In this document: positions 1 to 10,140 of the stretch, in pieces | How positions within the stretch are numbered: position 1 is the first letter of the stretch | How the letters are laid out: every line of letters starts with the position of its first letter | Source: Aradus depressus | Taxonomy: Eukaryota; Arthropoda; Insecta; Hemiptera; Aradidae | DNA: 64,000 nucleotides | Direction: 5' to 3' | Assembly: GCA_963662175.1 (NCBI GenBank) | Contig: OY759225.1 | Span: 11,091,601-11,155,600, forward strand | Made by a program: the position numbers and the translations under genes | The notes under the pieces: generated by a model | The model's database searches: none | What the model saw: the letters and a program-made list of their open reading frames with translations, nothing else | What the model was told of the DNA's origin: nothing

Positions 1-969
1 CTGCTGACCTTCACATACACGCCTCATTTACACTACACACCATCTCACACAAAATGAAAACTGGTGCAACACATGGAAAATAAAACTAAATACAGAAAAA
101 TCACAGCACATCACATTTACACTTCGACGAGATACATGCCCTGCCCCCCCCCGTTTTCATCTACGACAAGCCCCTCCCTCAAACTAATACTATACGATCC
201 AAGACTGACATGGAATCCTCACACAAGTCTCACACGAAACACGCTGAACCATCGACTCAAAATACTCTACGAACTTCTAAATAGACGATCAAAATTAGAC
301 ATGACACAAAAAACGGAACTGTTATACTTACTTACTTAGACCATTATGGACATACGGATCACAGATATACGGTTCAGCAAAAACATCCAACATCAAACGA
401 ATTCAGGCATTTCAGTCAAAAACCCTCAGACTGATAACAGAGTGCCCCCCATACATAAACAACAGAACACTTCATAACGATCTTATGGTACACACAGTAC
501 CCGACAAATACAAACTACTTACATACGTTTTTTTAGAAAACTTTACACACATACAAATCCAGAAATACGTACTTTATCTTCACAACACTTACCACAAAAC
601 CCCCCACGAAGGTTGAAGAGGAGGTGGAACCGCGACTAACTGCCACCTTAATTCCTATTCGTTCTTAATTTTTTTTACATTATTTTCCTTTACTTTTATC
701 ATCTTTCTCACCCATTCCATCAAAGTTGTCTTTCAATTCCTTTTTATTTATTTATTTATTTAATTATTTTTTTTTTTATTTCATTTTTTTTTTTTTACCC
801 TTGTCCTTATAATTAATATAAATTTTCGTCCCGAGGACCTACCACTGGGTGGCCTTCCTCTCACATGCCATTCACGCCAACGTATCCATACCTACCAACA
901 TAGATGCTGGTTGTTGCACCCTAGCAACAGTTGCATCTTTATGGATAAAAGACAAAAAAAAAAAAAAAA
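1..969 (+). mobile_element. Jockey-A LINE, 3' part (RT thumb to poly-A)
   Basis: This is the 3' part of a Jockey-clade non-LTR retrotransposon, cut by the window edge just downstream of where the YADD catalytic box should lie. Conceptual translation with frame shifts gives recognisable blocks: RRDTCPAP, DPRLTWNPH, LNRRSKLDMTQK, WTYGSQIYGSAK, IKRIQAFQSKTLR and RRLKRRWN. These are the thumb and C-terminal landmarks of Jockey reverse transcriptase. A non-coding tail follows, including a stretch around the word GTTGCACCCTAGCAACAG, and ends in an A-run at about 955-969. Frameshifts near 150 and 335 and a lost segment near 505 make it dead. Two further copies lie at 19287-20165 (+) and 48757-49535 (-). 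Confidence 0.88.
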
Positions 970-1017
970 TTTTGTAACAATATTAATGTTTAAAACAAAT
1001 GTTTATTTTATATTATA

Positions 1018-1492
1018 TATTGCAAGGAATACCAACTTGAGAACTCTTCAAGTGGCCCAAAACAAATGCCTTAGATTGGTTGGTAGCTACTCGTCCATCC
1101 TCCGAATCCATCAACACCTAAATGTTGAGCTCTTACTGGACTACATAATAAATTTCAGTAAAAACTTATTAAGTGTGACACAAATCAAAATGTTTTGGTA
1201 AAGAAAATAGGGAAAAATCTGGGAGGGAAACACAAAAATATTCACGATTTTAAATTATAATCTCTGTTTTTGAATGTTTATTAATTTATTTTCTATTCAT
1301 TTCAGTTACTTTGTATTTTTTTTTCTTTTTTTTTTTTTTAAAGTCTTTGAAATTTACTCTTAAGCAGTAGCATTGTTTTTAATTAACTGATTATTTTTGA
1401 TTTGTATTTAGTGTATAAGGGTAATGGTTAAGGAACCTTATTGTATAATTGTACCTATGTAAATTCGTCTGTCATAATAAACTCTTCTTCTT
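1018..1492 (+). mobile_element. Jockey-B LINE, 3' end
   Basis: A second Jockey-like family, unlike Jockey-A in sequence. The open stretch reads ARNTNLRTLQVAQNKCLRL and then VGSYSSILRIHQHLNVE, the Jockey region in which LQ..QNK.LR precedes the last helices of the RT. The untranslated tail ends in AATAAA and a TTC run at about 1474-1495. The same sequence occurs inverted at 25630-26420, where more of the RT is kept. It is 5'-truncated, as is usual for LINE copies. Confidence 0.8.
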
Positions 1493-1629
1493 CTTCAAAT
1501 GTTTTAAACAAATCTTTATTTTCACAATCGTTAATAACAATTATTGTTCTTCTAGAATTACCCGGTGCAATTATATAACCTGCAATAATATTCCGTCGTA
1601 ATATTCGAACTTATCGGTTTATTGAGTTT

Positions 1630-1735
1630 GTTAGTTATTGCGACTTAAAGCCCGGGCTTTAACTACGAGGTCATATCGCCTACAACCAGAGCGCTCTTTA
1701 GTCACTCTGGTCGATATGAGCCCAACTCTAGATGT
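1630..1735 (-). mobile_element. SINE-1 3' fragment
   Basis: Carries the SINE-1 3' landmark (complement of GTAGTTAAAGCCCGGGC) and the adjoining AGAGCGCTCTGG block. The tail is the AATAACTAA type. The tRNA-derived head is absent. Confidence 0.8.
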
Positions 1736-1759
1736 GTGCATCTGTAAGGGTGTGTGTGT

Positions 1760-2385
1760 CGGACGGTACTACCTTTAATTTGTCATAATAAACAAAATTT
1801 GTGGTAAAAGAAAATAATATAACAGTGTAAATCTAAAGAAATATAATATATACTTGTTCAATATGATATTGTTATTAATATATAATAATAATAATAACTG
1901 CTGAAAATATCGATCAATAAATAATTTATTTGTTGTCATATTGTCACAACAAATAATATAATGTTTTTACCCATTTCAGGAGATACCGAACAGCTTATTT
2001 CATTTTTAAATGACAAACTTAATCTACAAATGAATACGAATTGAAGAATTTCAGCAACAAATTTTAAAACTACCATTGAAGCTGTATTCTAGCGGTATTT
2101 AGAGACACTACAATCACAGTTATATACTATATCTTATTTTAGCTGTCACAAACCTATAATTTCATGTATAAAATAAATTGAAGAACAATAAATTTGAAAG
2201 TTTTATTCCTTATACTAATTTTCTTATTAACAAATTCTTATTATAAAACAAATTTTAATCTAAATCAGTTCATGACAGCAAGTTTTTGAAACTAAAGGAG
2301 CCACGTCACTCACACAATTGCTTTTGTTTTTTGTATAATTTTTAAAAACACACCCTTACATTTAGGAAAGTAATTATAGTGAGAT
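1760..2385. other. AT-rich spacer, no gene seen
   Basis: Low-complexity AT-rich DNA with short ATA/ATT runs. I see no coding frame, terminal repeat or relation to the other families in the window. Confidence 0.6.
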
Positions 2386-2716
2386 ATCAATTTTTCTAAC
2401 ATTAAATAGAGTCTGCTTCAAATTTCCATAAAATAGAGGGAATGTGAATACAAAATAACTGATTTTGTATCTCTGTCATCTGCAGGAACAGAACAAATAC
2501 ATTAGCCTCTCAGCTGAGTTCCTCCAACAAATGACAAATTGAAGGTTTCCATTTCAGATTTATGTGTTTATTTACAGATGAGATGGGCTTTGTAAACACA
2601 TAAGTTTCACCATCCAGACTAGACCAACATTAACACCGAAACTATTAACAACCCTCTGTCTCTGAAGGTTTAATAATGTTCCAACTTTACTTCAACTTCA
2701 CTGTCAGTGGAGAAAT
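2386..2716 (+). repeat. Dispersed repeat R1, copy 1
   Basis: About 330 bp that recur in the same orientation at 34312-34605 with few differences. Copy 2 lacks about 15 bases after ACATTAGCCTCTCA. Neither copy has a coding frame or obvious terminal repeats. The class is unknown. Confidence 0.85.
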
Positions 2717-2819
2717 TATCTTAACTTACAGAACAATATATATTTATACTTCTTGTTCATAGCGTTTGAATGCACTTAGAACAAAGATTTATTATTAATT
2801 TATAATTTAATAAATTGTA

Positions 2820-2905
2820 TCTCCATTAAAGGGTGGTGTTCCTCAAGAAAGTATCCTTCGTCCTATCCTTTACACAATATACACAGCTGACATCCCCATC
2901 TATCA
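2820..2905 (+). mobile_element. LINE reverse-transcriptase fragment (GVPQ motif)
   Basis: A short in-frame stretch reads GVPQESILRPILYTIYTADI. This matches the GVPQGS.L.P.LY..Y..D block of Jockey-clade reverse transcriptases, with Gly replaced by Glu and Gly by Arg. It is an isolated decayed piece; frames on both sides close. Confidence 0.75.
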
Positions 2906-2945
2906 ATATATTAATTTTATATATTTTGTGAAATATATATTTTTT

Positions 2946-3042
2946 TTTTGTATTTTATTCATAAAGATACAACTGTTGCTAGGGTGCAACAACCAGCACC
3001 TATGATGTGCTTGTTTGCGATGTTGGCGTGCATTTCTATTAA
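2946..3042 (-). mobile_element. Jockey-A LINE 3' UTR tail
   Basis: The complement contains the Jockey-A tail block (GGTTGTTGCACCCTAGCAAC) and the ATCTTTATGAATAAAATAC end seen at about 890-960 and 20100-20160. No coding part remains. Confidence 0.82.
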
Positions 3043-3205
3043 ACCCTTCTAACTGCCGATGTAATGAATTTATCGATACCAAATTTAGTATGAGATTTTA
3101 GGAGCCCTTATATAAGTCAAATATTGAATATTAGCGCGAAAAGTTAATAGATTATTTCGTTCTTGGGAAGTACATAGCCGGTGATTCACCGACAACTTTT
3201 TTCTT
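3041..3205 (-). repeat. Repeat R2, partial copy (inverted arm)
   Basis: Partial copy of the abundant unclassified repeat R2, in reverse. It runs from the CTGCCGATGTAATGAAT word to the terminus GTGATTCACCGACAACTTTT. It faces the forward copy at 3557-3740, so the two form arms of about 160-185 bp around a 350-bp loop. Confidence 0.75.
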
Positions 3206-3417
3206 AAATGTTTCAATTTTTCCAAAAAAATAGGGACTAAACAGATTTTTTTGCTACTAATTTTTTCGAAATTTTTTAAAATTCTCTTGCCTATTGTTAA
3301 TCGTCCTTCTATTACTTCATAAATTGAACTCCATGTTGAAGGGCTTATCAAAGGTTTAACTGAACTATCAATTAACCAACTAAACAGTTGCAATGTCAGG
3401 TACTGATGTGATGCAAT

Positions 3418-3540
3418 CTACCCATGGGTTGTGTGGGTCTAAAGGTCACCCATGGGTTGTACTGGATCCCAGTGTGGGTGACACACCCACAAATCTGGAA
3501 ATGTTTACCCACAACCCATAAACGTTGGGGTTTTTTGTGG
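3418..3540. repeat. Short repeats of ACCCATGGGTTGT
   Basis: Two direct copies of ACCCATGGGTTGT and an inverted ACCCACAACCCAT lie within 120 bases. CCCATGGG is itself a palindrome. It fills the loop between two inverted R2 arms. Function unknown; it may be a small MITE core. Confidence 0.5.
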
Positions 3541-3556
3541 CTTTTGGTGGCTTTTC

Positions 3557-4198
3557 AGAAAAGTCGTCGGTGAATCACTAGAAATGTACTTCCCCAGAAC
3601 GAATTTATCAATTAACTTTTCTCTCCCCCTCCAAAAACCGTCGTCCGTTTGTGTTAATATCCATTAGATGACTTACTTATGGGCTCCTAAATCCTTATAC
3701 TAAATTTTGTGTCGATAAATTCATTACATCGGCAGTTTTTAGAGTTAAATAGATCCCAGTTTTTTGAGTTAAATAGAGCACAGTTTTTAGAGTTGAATAG
3801 AGCCCTCTCCCCTGAACCCCGCTTTCCTTCTGCTGATTCGGAGGAAAATTAGTAAGTGTCGTCCTTATGGGGTTTTGAAACAACATATGAAATTTCGTGT
3901 CGATACATTCTTTTATCGGGATTTATCGTGCTCATGACACATACACACAATTTTGATTTTCATATTTCAAAATGGAGGTCAGAAAACATGGATTCACATA
4001 TAAAATTTAGTGTCGATATATTCATTCTGTCGTGAGTTATCGTGTTCTCACACAAAAAGACACACAGACAGACAGAATTTTATTTTGCATATTTGAAATT
4101 TAGAGGTTGGATAACATAAAATTTCGTTGAAAACTCCGCATCGAATAGTTAACCGGTTACATAAGTTCACCTATAATTCGTGAAGGTGGGGAAGTAAC
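3557..4198 (+). repeat. Repeat R2, near full-length copy
   Basis: The longest forward R2 copy. It begins AAGTCGTCGGTGAATCAC, passes TTTTGTGTCGATAAATTCAT, ATTACATCGGCAGTT and a pyrimidine-rich CCCTTCC section, then a CACACAGACAGACAG tract, and ends in ACATAAGTTCACC...GGGGAAGTAA. Other copies share the order of blocks but vary 10-30% by eye. No conserved frame spans it. I do not recognise the class. Confidence 0.8.
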
Positions 4199-4213
4199 AT
4201 CGAAGAAAATAAT

Positions 4214-4372
4214 ATGACGACTGCAGGCACACCGGTGGTCGCTCCACCGTACTACGGCCAGCGAGTGCCCCGTATTTATCCCGAGCTCTCTCGACGGAAA
4301 TTAACCTCTGACTTATTATCGCGAGATATCTCGGGTTTTGCTAATTTGAATCTGAATATTATTCCAAGTTAA
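4214..4372 (+). CDS. Hypothetical 52-codon ORF, GC-richer than surroundings
   Basis: ATG at 4214, TAA at 4370. It begins MTTAGTPVVAPPYYGQRVPR and continues through a basic PELSRRK stretch. Codons in the first half are GC-rich and the frame looks coding-like, unlike the AT-rich DNA around it. I do not recognise the product. It starts 15 bases after an R2 end, so it could be a first exon, a piece of a mobile element, or chance. The opposite strand here carries the palindrome CGAGATATCTCG. Confidence 0.25.
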   Translation: MTTAGTPVVAPPYYGQRVPRIYPELSRRKLTSDLLSRDISGFANLNLNIIPS

Positions 4373-4802
4373 TTCGGGCTCAATTTTTTTTTTTATCTGG
4401 GTGTACTATCCCATGTTGGCTCTTTGTAGTTCTTCACAATGACACATATAGCGCTTCTAGTACAGTTGCCAATAGATGCCGCGAGTCGTGAACAGCGCAC
4501 CCCCTGAGGACAGAGAGACACTTTGCTGAATTAATTCCTCCTACTGAAAAAAAAACGAATCCCAGTAAGAAACGGTAAACCCATTCGACGAGAATCCTGA
4601 CTTGTCAGGTCACACTGTGTTTGGCGCCGTGTTTCAAAACATACCACAGCCAATTTTTATTTGTATTATTTTAGTTAATAATTTTTTTATTCATTTAGTT
4701 TTATTCGTGTTTTATGCATTTTTATTCAAAAATAGCTAATTTTTGAAACGCATTTTGGAAAAAAAACTGGTTAGTCAGGGGGTTAAGATGGGCTGAGAGT
4801 GA

Positions 4803-4836
4803 CCGCCGATCGTCGAAGATCTTCGACGATCGGCGG
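4803..4836. repeat. 34-bp perfect GC-rich palindrome
   Basis: Perfect inverted repeat with no spacer, centred between 4819 and 4820; the left half is CCGCCGATCGTCGAAGA. It is strikingly GC-rich for this window. Could be a transposon end fusion or a protein-binding site; nothing else supports either. Confidence 0.9.
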
Positions 4837-4967
4837 CGGTCGTTCCTAGCCAACCACAGCAACAGACAATTATTTAATTTTTTTCTTTATTTGAATTACA
4901 TATAATAAACTTGTTAAGCTTTGTGTCGTGATCTCCATGTGAGGTTGACACCCCCCCCCCCCCCTCC

Positions 4968-5555
4968 CCCCAAAAAAAGTATGTACTTCCTCAGCACGAA
5001 TTAATCAAATCATTTTCGCCCTCCCGCCAAAAACATGTATGGGTTAAAAACGAATGAATTCTCATAATTTTGGGTCCATACATTCATTACATCGGCAGTT
5101 ATTAGGATTGTTGAGTCAAATCCTGTCCTCTGATCTCCCTTTTCCTTCCGATTTCGCTCGGAATTATTATTTGCTGTTATTATAGCGTTTTAAATTTTAT
5201 TATAAAGTGTCAAGAAGATACATTCACTAAAATGGCATTTATTAGAGTTTTTATGTTAAGCCTCCCCCTGATCCCCCCCTTCCCTTTAGTCAATTTGGCT
5301 GAAAATCAATAATTATTGTCCTTAAGAAATTTTGTTGTCACATATAAATTTTCGTGTCAATACATTCATTCTATTGAGAGTTATCCCCTTCACAGGCACT
5401 CATATACTTTGGCAGATAGTTTTGTTTTTAATTTTTGGAATCAGGGGGTCGGAAAACATGAAGTTTCCGTGAAAATTGAACATCGAATTGTTTGTGACCG
5501 ATTACATAACTTCTCCTATGCCTCGTATAGCTGGGAAACTAATAAAAAAATGAGT
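4968..5555 (+). repeat. Repeat R2, near full-length copy
   Basis: Forward copy from TATGTACTTCCTCAGCACGA to ACTTCTCCTATGCCTCGTAT. The 83-codon ORF at 5316-5567 lies wholly inside and is not conserved in other R2 copies, so I do not call it. A C-run (about 4950-4964) precedes it. Confidence 0.8.
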
Positions 5556-5569
5556 TTCAAGGTTTAATT

Positions 5570-6090
5570 GAAAAAAAAAAAGTTATTCTAATCAAATTAC
5601 TCCTATTTGAGTCTTCTCCCATGAAAATACATTGAATTCTATTCCCTTCGTTAAATACATTTGAAATTCAAATTTAAACGTCAAAAATATAGCTTTTCAG
5701 GACATATATTTATACGATATCTTACTTTACCAGTTAGTACGTAGTATAGGGAGAATTATGTTATCTGTCATATGTCGATAATTTATCAGAATTTCATTGT
5801 TTTTGACCCCCTGAATCTTGAGAAAACAAATATAATGTCTATGAATGTGTGATTGTGAATTTATTATCTTACAAAGAGACTGAATATTTAATGTTTATTC
5901 TGAAGTTCATAATTGATTTCCCAATGATTTTCAGCAGATGAAAAGGGTTTAGAGGGAGAGAGAATATTTATTTTAACAAATTATTCAACTTGCGGGAAAT
6001 AAATTTCCCATGACACATCTTTAGATTTTTCTTAAGTTTTTCCATGAATGAAAACTGACATTATTGCAGAGATATTGTGAAATAATTCAG
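5570..6090. other. AT-rich spacer with an R2 remnant
   Basis: A reverse R2 remnant (about 5725-5850, with AATTTATCAGAATTTCATTG) lies in otherwise unremarkable AT-rich DNA. No gene seen. Confidence 0.5.
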
Positions 6091-6091
6091 A

Positions 6092-6340
6092 TGAACTTGA
6101 AAGAAATAAAACTTGTTTATTTATGGATATTGTCTAATTTCACCAACTGTATTTACATGGGAGTGCTTTCGGTATTTCTACCATCCTCAGCCAAAAGCAT
6201 AAGAGATAAGACTGAAGAGAGTCTTATCTCTTATGCTTTTGGCTGAGGATGGTAGAAATACCGAAAGTACTCCCATGTAAATATAGTTGGTGAAATTAGA
6301 CAATATCTTAAATAAACAAGTTTTATTTCTTTCAAGTTCA
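6092..6340. repeat. Long near-perfect foldback (about 121-bp arms, 6-base loop)
   Basis: Left arm 6092-6213 and right arm 6220-6340 are reverse complements with only a few mismatches, joined by the loop GAAGAG. A transcript would fold into a roughly 120-bp hairpin. The arms belong to no other repeat in the window and hold no gene; the 60-codon ORF inside is a by-product. It could be a foldback MITE, a hairpin-RNA locus giving small interfering RNAs, or an inverted-duplication artefact of assembly. Confidence 0.93.
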
Positions 6341-6524
6341 TTTTCCATGAATCATATTCATAATTTTAGACCAGACTTGACCAGGAAAAATTAAGGCGAA
6401 TATGACTACAAGTCAGAAAAGTCTTATGAACCTAATTACTTAAAACTATATCAGTATTTTTTCTGTTTTATTGTGGACACTATTTGTAATTCTTTTATAT
6501 TTTGGGCGTATATACATATAAATA

Positions 6525-6905
6525 TCACCATCATCATCGGTGCAACAACTCATCTCTGAGTCAAGGCCTCCTGGATCAGCCTTCGCCAGTCGTCTCGGTC
6601 CTGTGCAGCTGCTCTCTAGTTCCTGACTCCAAGTAGGATCCTCTCATCATGCGCAACACCGTCCTTCCAACGTAGCTTCGGTCTCCCAACACGTCTGGTC
6701 CCGTGGATTTCCTCCAGTAATGTCATCTTTGGCACATCATGGTCCCCCATTCTTGCCAAGTGTCCTGCCCATCTTACAACCCTTACTACGTCCGGTTCTT
6801 GCGACAAAGCATATAGCTCTTGATTTGTTCTTCTCCTCCAGTCCTGTCCGTCGTAGACACCTCTATAGATGCAACGTAGGACCTTCCTTTCGTGAATCAC
6901 ATATA
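6525..6905 (-). mobile_element. LINE C-terminal fragment (GRPKLRW type)
   Basis: The minus strand reads LRCIYRGVYDGQDWRRRTN, then RWAGHLARM, GTRRVGRPKLRWKDGV and LGVRN, a stop where Trp is expected, and RAAAQDRDDWRRLIQEA. This block order is the familiar C-terminal end of insect non-LTR reverse transcriptases. The in-frame stop and missing upstream RT mark it as a dead fragment. Exact clade not decided. Confidence 0.85.
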
Positions 6906-7480
6906 AATAAAAGTATCTTTTCTCTTCTACGTACTTTCAATGTTATAATTTTCATTCCTACGTGGTTCACTTCTCTCCCTTTGACTGGGTCACTAAAAAC
7001 ACTTCTCTCTCTAGACTGTCCACTTCCACAACACAACTTAACTGTTTCTCACTGTTTAGAACAGCTAATCATCGTCTTTTGTACTCCATTCATTGGTTGT
7101 TCACATTTCGTTTTAAAACAAAATGCGACTAGTTCATCTTTGTATATTTATTACTAATTAAGTTACTTCCCTCCTAACAGCTGTTTTTATACAAATAATA
7201 ATAATTGATTTTATAATATATTAATAATCTTATTGTTGTGTAAATTTTTTACATTACAATCGACACAACCACTTTTGTACAGTCTCTTCATACAAGGATT
7301 ACTGTGTAAAGAAAGTCACACTCACAAGAAGTACGAGACAATGAAACAAAAAAAAACATTACTTTTTTCATATATTCAGTAATGGCGATATGAAATGATA
7401 TGGAGAAGAAGGAGACAGAGAAAGAGTGAAATATAAAAAGTGTGAAAATGTCATAAAAAGTCTTTTTATGGCCACATTAC
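6906..7480. other. Spacer, no gene seen
   Basis: Mixed AT-rich DNA. The 145-codon plus-strand ORF starting at 6720 is mostly the complement of the LINE fragment and then runs into low-complexity sequence, so I give it no product. Confidence 0.5.
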
Positions 7481-7483
7481 GAA

Positions 7484-7795
7484 TATAACTTCCCCAACTA
7501 TACAAAGTATAGGGGATGTTATGAAATCGGTCAGAAATTCGAAGTTGAGTTATTACCAGAATTTCATATTTTCCTGCTTTCAAAAATGAAAGAAATTTTT
7601 TTTTTTGCATTGTATCTGCTTCCACAACTCCATAAGGACGACACCTGTAGATTTTCAGTCAAATCGGTTAAAAGGAAGGGTGGGATTAGGGGGAAAAAAA
7701 CAACTCTAATAACTGCCGTTGTAATGAATGTATTGGCAAAAAATTTCATATGTGAATTTAAAAGCCCATATTTAATACAAAATTTACTCAACTAT
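7484..7795 (-). repeat. Repeat R2 copy
   Basis: Reverse copy starting at the ACTTCCCCAACTATAC terminus and passing CCATAAGGACGACACCTGTA, CCGTTGTAATGAATGTATTG and TTCATATGTGAATT. Overlapping ORFs on both strands here are repeat by-products. Confidence 0.75.
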
Positions 7796-8003
7796 TTCAT
7801 TTCTTACAATTCACAAACCTCCAATCTAAATTATAAAACAAAATTATCTTCATCAGGTAGCCTTTCTATTCCGTATACACCAATCTCCTTTATTATTATT
7901 AATCTGCGCCTATCCAACTTAGCCCGCTAGGATCCCCAGAGACCTGCATCCATCAGGCATCCATGACCCTTGTGGTCGAAATGCCTTAAAGAAAAAAAAA
8001 AGC

Positions 8004-8316
8004 GGTTAGGTTAGGTTTTATAATGCCCGGGCTTTAACTACGAGGTCATATCGCCTACTACCAGAGCGCTTTTTCACATGAGCCCGACTCTACTGTAGGA
8101 GTCCCTAAATGACTATAAATACATTTTTATTCACTTAGGGCAGCGGTCTTTAACGAGTACCTAACATCGTACAGGCTCGGGACCATTGCTTAACGTCCTA
8201 TCCGAAGGACGGCATGCTTAAGTTTATTTTACTTCCCAGATAGAATCGGTCGGGTTTCGAACCCACATTCTTGAGCTCAGAAGGCAAGCACGCATACCAC
8301 TGAGCTACCGGCGCCC
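8004..8316 (-). mobile_element. SINE-1, near full length
   Basis: tRNA-derived SINE. On the minus strand it starts GGGCGCCGGTAGCTCAGTGG, an RNA polymerase III box A like that of a tRNA. Box B (GGTTCGAAACC) follows about 45 bases later, then a body with GATGGGAC-like and TAGTAGGCGATATGACCTCG words. The tail AAAACCTAACCTAACC resembles insect telomere repeat. It faces another SINE-1 at 8528. Confidence 0.9.
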
Positions 8317-8318
8317 TT

Positions 8319-8486
8319 TTTGTTATATATGATATCCTACGAATCTGTATATATTTATACGTAACAATATTAGTTTGAATTCGCGCGACAAGGCGACAAG
8401 CTTTTACTTTTCAAATTGATATTGTTTCGTATACAGATTCAACTTTATAAGTACGTAGCATATCATATCTAACAACATTAATAGCT
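8319..8486. repeat. Imperfect inverted repeat between two SINEs
   Basis: Ends TTGTTATATATGATATCCTACG and CGTAGCATATCATATCTAACAA are near reverse complements, with further pairing inside (CGAATCTGTATA / TATACAGATTC). It may be a small MITE. It lies exactly between the heads of two opposed SINE-1 copies. Confidence 0.65.
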
Positions 8487-8527
8487 TATTAATTAATTTT
8501 TAGTTCATTCAAAGAAATGATTCTTGA

Positions 8528-8827
8528 GGGCGCCGGTATGCATGCTTAGCTTCTGAGCTCAAGAACGTAGGTTCGAAACCCGTACCGAGGACCTTAGTTT
8601 GGTTTATCTGGGAGGTAAAATAAACTTAATCACGTCGTCCTTCGATTGGGACTTTAAACAATGGTCCATAGCCTGTAGAATGCCAAGTACTGCTAAAGAA
8701 GGCAAAATTTAGGACTCCCGCAGTAGATTCAGACTCATGTCCACCCGAGAGACGAAAGAGCGCTCTGGTAGAAGGCGATATGTCCTTGTAGTTAAAGCCC
8801 GGGCATGAGTCATAAAACCTAACCTAA
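8528..8827 (+). mobile_element. SINE-1, near full length
   Basis: Head GGGCGCCGGTATGCATGCTT has lost part of box A (the AGCTCAGTG word). Box B GGTTCGAAACC is intact. It ends in ATAAAACCTAACCTAA, the telomere-like tail type. Confidence 0.88.
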
Positions 8828-8884
8828 ATGCTTCTTTAAAAAAAAAAGTTGTGTTATTTATTTTTATTTTTATTTTATAAGTAT

Positions 8885-8965
8885 TCATAGATGTGCCACT
8901 GATGATAATGCAGTTGCATTAAAAGCTTGTTCTGATCGGTGTAATAGAACAATGGGAAGAGAAAG
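8885..8965 (+). mobile_element. Penelope-like terminal fragment with decayed hammerhead-like core
   Basis: CTGATGA at 8899-8905 is followed by a perfect hairpin (TAATGCA GT TGCATTA) and then AAAA where a hammerhead has GAAA. It belongs with the fragment at 44060-44180, which shares ATTCATAGATGTGCCACTGA. Link to Penelope-like elements is by family resemblance only. Confidence 0.45.
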
Positions 8966-9387
8966 TCTTTTATTTTCATGATAAATCTCGTCCCACAACT
9001 ACTACTACTTTACTATCACATAAGTGTATAGTGTTTGCTCTATTTTAGATAGGATAGCACTCGGTAGTACGAAGGAGATGATAAATGAGACGTACTTATC
9101 ACCCAATCCTCTCTGTCGTATATTTGAAGATCAGGGTTCATCCTTTAAGGCCCAGTTGAGCTGAACCGTCTCTTATTTATACCATTGTTGGTCTGTATTT
9201 TCAAAAGGAGATAGGAAACATTTTTAAATGATACATCAACTCAAAATTGGAGTACATATCTATATAGAGAGAAAGTTTGAGATAGTGTCAAAAAATACCT
9301 GAGCAATTTGGATAATTCTTTCACTTTTGGGAACTTTATTTATTTCCGGTGGAGATAGGCTATACATCTTCTTGTTCTTTCAAAAGG

Positions 9388-9475
9388 GAGAACTACAAGG
9401 TCATATCGCCTACTATCAGAGTGCTGTTTCGTCACTCTGGTGGACTTGATTCTATTATGGGATACGGAAACATCC
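9388..9475 (-). mobile_element. SINE-1 3' fragment
   Basis: Holds the complement of the GGCGATATGACCTTGTAGTT block and the CACTCTGGTGGAC region only. Confidence 0.75.
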
Positions 9476-10140
9476 CCCCTGAACGCTCGATGACAACCCT
9501 GGCAAGTAAGCAAGTTAGTGCCCCTGAAGACTGAAGCACCCTTTGAACGATCGATGACACCCCTGAACGACTGAAACCCTCATTCTGCTCTCTCCTCTAC
9601 ATTGTTGTTTGTTGATGGTACCTCATGGTCTGGACTAGCAAGTTCGTGCTCCTGAAGACTGAAGCACCCTTTGAACGATCGATGACAACCATGAACGACT
9701 AAGACCCTCATTCTGCTCGCTCCTCTACATTGTTGCTTGTTGATGGTACCTCATGGTCTGGGCTAGCAAGTTAGTGCCCCTGAAGACTGAAGAACCCTTT
9801 GAACGATCGATGACAACCCTGAACGACTGAAACCCTCATTCTGCTCGCTCCTCTACATTGTTGCTTGTTGATGGTACCTCATGGTCTGGGCTAGCAAGTT
9901 AGTGCCCCTGAACGACTGAGACCCTCATTCTGCTCGCTCCTCTACATTGTTGCTTGTTGATGGTACCTCATGGTCTGGGCTAGCAAGTTAGTGCCCCTGA
10001 AGACAAGCACCTTTGAAGGATCGATGACAACCCTGAACGACTGAGACCCTCATTCTGCTCGCTCCTCTATCTTGTTCCATGTCGATGGTAGGTACCCCAG
10101 GGGCTGGGCTAACAAGTTAGTGCCCCTGAAGACTGAAGGC
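9454..10140 (+). repeat. 128-bp tandem array, about 5 units
   Basis: Units begin GAAGACTGAAGCACCC and start at 9526, 9654, 9782, 9910 (this one shortened to 89 bp by a 39-bp deletion), 9999 and 10128. Each contains TCGATGACAACCCTGAACGA and GTTGATGGTACCTCATGGTC. GC content is above the window average. No frame runs through all units. Confidence 0.93.

Noticed and set aside
6720..7157. 145-codon plus-strand ORF
   Set aside because: Its first part is the antisense of the LINE C-terminal fragment and its second part has no motif.
8004..8316. tRNA genes at the heads of SINE-1 copies and SINE-2
   Set aside because: Box A and box B are present, but the anticodon and acceptor stems do not form a tRNA, and the same body and tail follow each copy.
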